A DNA stretch of 9,457 bases from Blastocatellia bacterium (lineage in GTDB: Bacteria; Acidobacteriota; Blastocatellia; Chloracidobacteriales; JADJPF01). Location: the NCBI GenBank assembly GCA_016789295.1, contig JAEUQL010000113.1, positions 1 through 9,457 on the forward strand, read 5' to 3'. Shown here one piece after another: positions 5,815 through 9,457 of the stretch. Position 1 is the stretch's first letter. Each line of letters opens with the position of its first letter. Both the position numbers and the translations under genes were made by a program. Under the pieces are notes generated by a model. The model had not been told where the DNA came from and searched no databases. It was given only the letters and a program-made list of their open reading frames with translations.

Positions 5815-7284
5815 ATGTCAGAAAAGAAAGATATATATAACGGGCCTCTCGAAAAAGTGAGTGACTACTGCTGGCGGATTCCAAAGTCCTATAAACCTGG
5901 AATGCGGGTTGACGGACTTATCTTTGCAAGTCAAAAGTTGATACAAGAGATAAGAAAAGATCAAGCACCAGAGCAGGTAGCAAATGTTGCCTTCCTACCT
6001 GGCATACAATATGCCAGCATTGCAATGCCAGATATCCACTGGGGATATGGTTTCTCAATAGGCGGTGTATGTGCAACAGATCCCGAAGAAGATGGTGTGA
6101 TCTGTCCTGGAGGTATAGGCTACGATATAAATTGCGGTGTAAGATTAGTTAAAACTAATCTCTTTTATGAAGACATTCAATCACATCTCAAACAGCTTGT
6201 TAAAGAACTTTTCATCGAAATACCTACAGGAGTAGGTAGGTCTGGCAAGTACAAATTTGACAAAAAAGAACTCAAAAAGCTGATGGCTGAAGGAGTTCCC
6301 TACTTATTACGCCGAGGTCTAGCAGCAGAACGCGACATAGAGTATACCGAAGCAGGCGGAAAGCTTGACGATGCTGAACCAGAAAATGTAAGCGAACGCG
6401 CTCTGGAACGTGGAGCAGAACAGTGTGGAACACTAGGGTCGGGAAACCACTTTCTAGAGATACAGATAGTAGACAAGATATGGGACCCAGAGATCGCTGC
6501 TGTGATCGGCATTGAACCAGGACAGGTCTGTGTAATGATACACTCTGGGTCTCGCGGCCTTGGTTATCAAGTCTGTGATGATGCACTTAAGATGCTGCGT
6601 GACGTTCCAGCAAAATATGGTATTAAACTTCCAGACAAGCAACTCGCCTGTGCTCCTGTTGACAGCCCAGAAGGTCGTAAATACATAGGTGCAATGCGGG
6701 CAGCAGCCAATTTTGCTTGGTGCAATAGACAATTATTAATGTGGCAAACTCGTGAAGTTTTTGAATCTGTTTTTGGACAGTCTTGGCAGCAGTTGCAGAT
6801 GAATTTGATCTATGATGTAGCACACAATATAGCCAAATTTGAGAAGCACGAAGTTGAAGGAAAAGAAAAGAAGGTTTGGGTTCATCGTAAAGGTGCAACA
6901 AGAGCTTTTCCACCTAACCATCCAGAGATTCCCGATATGTACAGAAAAATTGGGCAGCCTGTGATTATTCCAGGGGATATGGGTCGTGCAAGCTGGTTGA
7001 TGGTAGGAAATGCAGCAAGTATGGAGAAGACTTTTGGAACTACCTGTCACGGAGCAGGTCGGATGCTCAGTCGTACTGCAGCAGTTAAGAAAGCTCAAGG
7101 CAGAAGGATTGACCAAGAACTGGAAGAGAAAGGTGTTCTGGCTCTTGCCAGAAGTTGGAAAGGTCTAGCTGAAGAACACCCTATGGCCTATAAAAATGTA
7201 GATGACGTAGTAGATGTAGTTCACAAAGCAGGAATTACTCAAAAAGTTGCCCGCTTGCGACCAATAGGGGTTATCAAAGGTTAG
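5815..7284 (+). CDS. rtcB: RNA-splicing ligase RtcB (GTP-dependent 3'-phosphate/5'-OH RNA ligase)
   Basis: Joins RNA 3'-phosphate or 2',3'-cyclic phosphate ends to 5'-hydroxyl ends through a guanylylated histidine, using Mn2+ and GTP; in bacteria the role is RNA repair. All expected metal and catalytic residues are present: D104 and C107 in GYDINCGVR, N211-H212 in GSGNHFLEI, H243 in IHSGSRGLG, H337 in YDVAHN, and H412 in TCHGAGR, the probable guanylylation site. At 489 residues it is the long archaeal/metazoan-like form rather than the roughly 400-residue Escherichia coli type, which fits the archease gene directly upstream. AAAAGG ends 4 bases before the ATG. No RtcA cyclase or RtcR regulator is in the window. 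The stop codon overlaps the stop of the convergent ATP-grasp gene by 4 bases, and no terminator hairpin is evident. Confidence 0.97.
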   Translation: MSEKKDIYNGPLEKVSDYCWRIPKSYKPGMRVDGLIFASQKLIQEIRKDQAPEQVANVAFLPGIQYASIAMPDIHWGYGFSIGGVCATDPEEDGVICPGGIGYDINCGVRLVKTNLFYEDIQSHLKQLVKELFIEIPTGVGRSGKYKFDKKELKKLMAEGVPYLLRRGLAAERDIEYTEAGGKLDDAEPENVSERALERGAEQCGTLGSGNHFLEIQIVDKIWDPEIAAVIGIEPGQVCVMIHSGSRGLGYQVCDDALKMLRDVPAKYGIKLPDKQLACAPVDSPEGRKYIGAMRAAANFAWCNRQLLMWQTREVFESVFGQSWQQLQMNLIYDVAHNIAKFEKHEVEGKEKKVWVHRKGATRAFPPNHPEIPDMYRKIGQPVIIPGDMGRASWLMVGNAASMEKTFGTTCHGAGRMLSRTAAVKKAQGRRIDQELEEKGVLALARSWKGLAEEHPMAYKNVDDVVDVVHKAGITQKVARLRPIGVIKG

Positions 7285-8528
7285 TCTTGAACAACTACTA
7301 CTGGCATTAGTGCACCATAAGTTGGTGGATCTGTAAAAGTATATGCTCTTGCACCAAAGCTTTTACCATTAAAAAAGCCTATTCGCAGTGAAAAGAGTCT
7401 TTCGGTTTTTACAATATCTGGGGATTGATTAAGTATTAGAGGGCTAATGTTTTGAGGAGATGGAAGCTTACCCGGAGCAAAATATTCCTGAACAATGTAG
7501 TTGTCTCGCTGTTTTGCAAAAACGTTTTTAATAGTTTCAAAACTTGGCTTTATTTCCACGCCTTTAGCTTGATAGTTGTTGAGTGGTTTTAGAACTATCC
7601 GTTCTTGACAGCCAAACTCTTCTACAACATCTTCTGCACTAGTGAAGGATGAAAGCAGGTAGGATTTCAGAGATGCCTTCTTTATGTTTTCTACATCTTC
7701 TGCTGAAAGCCCCAATGGGTCATGCTCTATATTGTGAAAAACAGACAAAATGCTCTTGTTACCTAGCTTCCATCCCAAAGGGTTGAGAAAAAATAGTTCT
7801 GGGTGGTGCTGGTAAACTTTTGTATAGTTGAAGAATGCTTTTGGCCTGTCTTGCCAAACTTTTACTATCAGAAGGTTGAATATTTTTTCAAAATAGTCTC
7901 CATTCCAAACTGGCAAATTCTCTTTTCCTAGCTCTACATCTCGTGCATAGAAAACTCTACCATCTATCCCATACTTACCAAGTATCTTCTCAAAGTATTT
8001 GTAGTGTGGATAATAAGGTCTACTTGATGACAAATGGCTTACACCTATAGCTATCTTCTTGTGCTTAAAGTTTTCACTTATAGTTTCTGCAAAAAGTTTT
8101 TCAAATCCTTGATTTACTCTTAGAGTTGGTAGGATCTCAAATGCTTCCAGAAAACTAGATTCTAGCACTTCAAGTAACCCTACTAAACCTGGTGGATTGA
8201 AGTTTATCTCCATTATCTTCTCTTCGGAAGGTGAAAGGTGAAATTCTATATCACCAAAGTAGTCTGTTGTCTGCATTTGATTTTGCGGTAAAAACCAGCC
8301 TGTTGCAGTTACTTGTTTTTGATAGATTGGAGACTGAAGAAGTTTGACTACAGAATTTGCAATAGATGTTAATCGATTAAACCTATTTTGTGATAGAAAT
8401 AGGGGTGTATTACTAAGCTTATAATCATGCCCTATGGCCTGGCGCATCTTTTCAATAAATATCTCATAATTTTTTGTAGAATAGCTCTCAAAATATCTCT
8501 GATACCACTCTTCTGCATGCTTAATCAT
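7281..8528 (-). CDS. Circularly permuted ATP-grasp protein, glutathionylspermidine synthase-like
   Basis: A 415-residue soluble protein, probably an ATP-dependent carboxylate-amine ligase that makes an amide bond through an acyl phosphate. Elements match the glutathionylspermidine synthase synthetase domain in order: DIEFHL (93-98) followed by MEINFNPPGLVGLLE (106-120), where E107 and N109 would bind magnesium; NPLGWKLGNKSIL (249-261) with K254 and K258; VLKPLNNYQAKGVEI (312-326) with K314; YIVQEYFAPGKL (344-355); and the closing FSLRIGFFNGKSFGARAY (379-396). The magnesium acids come before the ATP lysines, the reverse of ordinary ATP-grasp enzymes and typical of the permuted type. No amidase domain is attached. 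It lies 12 bases behind the adenylating ligase gene on the same strand, so the two likely share a transcript. The substrates are unknown, and a true glutathionylspermidine synthase is unlikely. The ATP-grasp call comes from motif reading only. Confidence 0.65.
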   Translation of the reverse strand: MIKHAEEWYQRYFESYSTKNYEIFIEKMRQAIGHDYKLSNTPLFLSQNRFNRLTSIANSVVKLLQSPIYQKQVTATGWFLPQNQMQTTDYFGDIEFHLSPSEEKIMEINFNPPGLVGLLEVLESSFLEAFEILPTLRVNQGFEKLFAETISENFKHKKIAIGVSHLSSSRPYYPHYKYFEKILGKYGIDGRVFYARDVELGKENLPVWNGDYFEKIFNLLIVKVWQDRPKAFFNYTKVYQHHPELFFLNPLGWKLGNKSILSVFHNIEHDPLGLSAEDVENIKKASLKSYLLSSFTSAEDVVEEFGCQERIVLKPLNNYQAKGVEIKPSFETIKNVFAKQRDNYIVQEYFAPGKLPSPQNISPLILNQSPDIVKTERLFSLRIGFFNGKSFGARAYTFTDPPTYGALMPVVVVQD

Positions 8529-8540
8529 AGGTTCAACCCA

Positions 8541-9457
8541 CTACTGTTGCATTAGCATTTGCTGTATTTCAAGACGTTTGATCTTCCCAAGTTCAGTCCT
8601 TGGAATTGAGTCAACAAAGACAAATTTGGTAGGAATTTTGAACATCTCTAGACTTTTTAGACAATGCTCTTTGACTCTTTCAACAAAAAGCTGTTTCTCT
8701 TCTTCTGAACTCACCATCTTTGGTTTAGTAACAACTGCTGCACCTACTGTCTGATATGTATACTCACTTGGAATTGCTACTACTGCTGCATCTTCTACAC
8801 CTTCATATCGACTTATTACACTCTCTATTTCTAAAGGTTGACATTTCATTCCATCTACACTTATCTGCTCTTTAACACGCCCTTTGACTGTTATAAAACC
8901 GTCTTCATCCATCACTCCCTGATCACCTGTATGGAGCCAACCTTCTCGATCAATGCAAGAAGACTCTTCTTCACCCCAATAGCCAAGCATCAGATTGGGG
9001 CCTTTGATACATATCTCACCTTCACCTTCTGAGTTTGGATTGTCTATTTTTAGTGAAATACCTTTTGTAGCACGTCCTGTACAGGCTAGTTTATCAAGAT
9101 TTTGGTTATAAAAATTATAGGCACTTCGGCTAGCTTCTGTCATTCCATAGTACATATAGATTCTAGTATCTGGCAAAATATTTAACAGTTTTTCTGTTAG
9201 TTCTACTGGCATTGGAGTGCAGTTAATAACTAGATAGCTGAGACCTTTTGCCTTTAGTGAAAACTCCTCTCTGTGCTGCTGTACCATAACTTTTAGCATT
9301 CCTGGAGAAGCAAGAAAGCCTGTAATCCCGTCTGTTGCAAGCGCGTGCAGAATAGATGGATTGTCTCTCATAGAAGCAAAGAGGTGAGCTTGACCACCAA
9401 GTAACAATTGGGCGTGAACGTGTCCAAGACCAAAAGTAAACGACAAGGGTAAGCATA
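8541..9457 (-). CDS. AMP-forming acyl/aryl ligase (ANL superfamily), N-terminal part outside the window
   Basis: Activates a carboxylic acid as acyl-AMP, usually followed by transfer to CoA or a carrier protein. The frame is open to the window edge, so roughly the first 40% (with the P-loop) is missing. Visible from the edge inward: LPLSFTFGLGH; then, counting from the TTG at 9446, YMYYGMTEASR (97-107); GEICIKGPNLMLGYWG (143-158); WLHTGD (170-175) with the ATP-ribose Asp D175; the GRVKEQISVDG hinge (189-199) with R190; and PRTELGKIKR (282-291) with the adenylation lysine K288. The active residues in view are intact. The usual KxxGG hinge is VDG here, a mild variation. The substrate-specificity residues lie partly outside, so the acid cannot be predicted. 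A start at the TTG would cut the domain and is not credible. The stop lies 12 bases before the ATP-grasp gene, pointing to an operon. The promoter is outside the window. Confidence 0.9.
   Translation of the reverse strand, partial: CLPLSFTFGLGHVHAQLLLGGQAHLFASMRDNPSILHALATDGITGFLASPGMLKVMVQQHREEFSLKAKGLSYLVINCTPMPVELTEKLLNILPDTRIYMYYGMTEASRSAYNFYNQNLDKLACTGRATKGISLKIDNPNSEGEGEICIKGPNLMLGYWGEEESSCIDREGWLHTGDQGVMDEDGFITVKGRVKEQISVDGMKCQPLEIESVISRYEGVEDAAVVAIPSEYTYQTVGAAVVTKPKMVSSEEEKQLFVERVKEHCLKSLEMFKIPTKFVFVDSIPRTELGKIKRLEIQQMLMQQ

Noticed and set aside
6272..7116. Several minus-strand open frames opposite rtcB
   Set aside because: All are out-of-frame shadows of the fully conserved rtcB coding sequence and have no recognisable domain.
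9223..9456. Minus-strand open frame with an ATG at the right edge
   Set aside because: It runs in a different frame from the AMP-forming ligase, whose motifs continue unbroken to the edge.

Overview
The window looks like a chromosomal piece of a Gram-negative-type bacterium, most probably an Acidobacteriota member (Blastocatellia-like). The argument rests on the gene set: a von Willebrand factor A (VWA) protein of the secreted type that is abundant in Acidobacteria, and a Ser/Thr kinase with an N-terminal FCPNDG zinc-ribbon. A two-domain secreted LSm-like/LecA-like protein fits the same picture. By eye the DNA is AT-rich (about 40% GC), which is low for that phylum, so the assignment is an inference. 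The window is densely coding: nine protein genes, no RNA genes, insertion sequences or CRISPR, and no gene-free stretch longer than 164 bases.

Layout. The left part (52-7284) holds seven plus-strand genes: a secreted protein of unknown role; a membrane-anchored Ser/Thr kinase; an SRPBCC-fold protein; a YhhN/TMEM86-type membrane protein (lysoplasmalogenase family); a secreted VWA protein; archease; and the RNA ligase RtcB. A long stem-loop (941-1005) runs straight into a good sigma70-type promoter (TTTACC, 17 bases, TATAAT) ahead of the kinase. The first gene is therefore probably its own unit, and a new one starts with the kinase. From the kinase to rtcB the gaps are 48, 5, 64, -1 and 8 bases, so one long transcript is possible, with a possible internal break in the 64-base gap before the VWA gene.

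The right part (7281-9457) is on the minus strand: an ATP-grasp-like protein resembling glutathionylspermidine synthase, preceded 12 bases upstream by an AMP-forming acyl/aryl ligase cut by the window edge. The rtcB and ATP-grasp genes converge and their stop codons overlap by 4 bases.

Functions. Archease and RtcB form a known RNA repair/ligation pair, here translationally coupled to a secreted VWA protein, which is an odd partner. The SRPBCC and YhhN genes form a tight pair that may concern lipid binding and ether-lipid turnover. The ATP-grasp plus adenylating ligase pair is the best candidate for an undescribed system: two ATP-dependent acid-activating enzymes in one operon suggest synthesis of an amide-linked small molecule or modified lipid, but no substrate can be read from the sequence.
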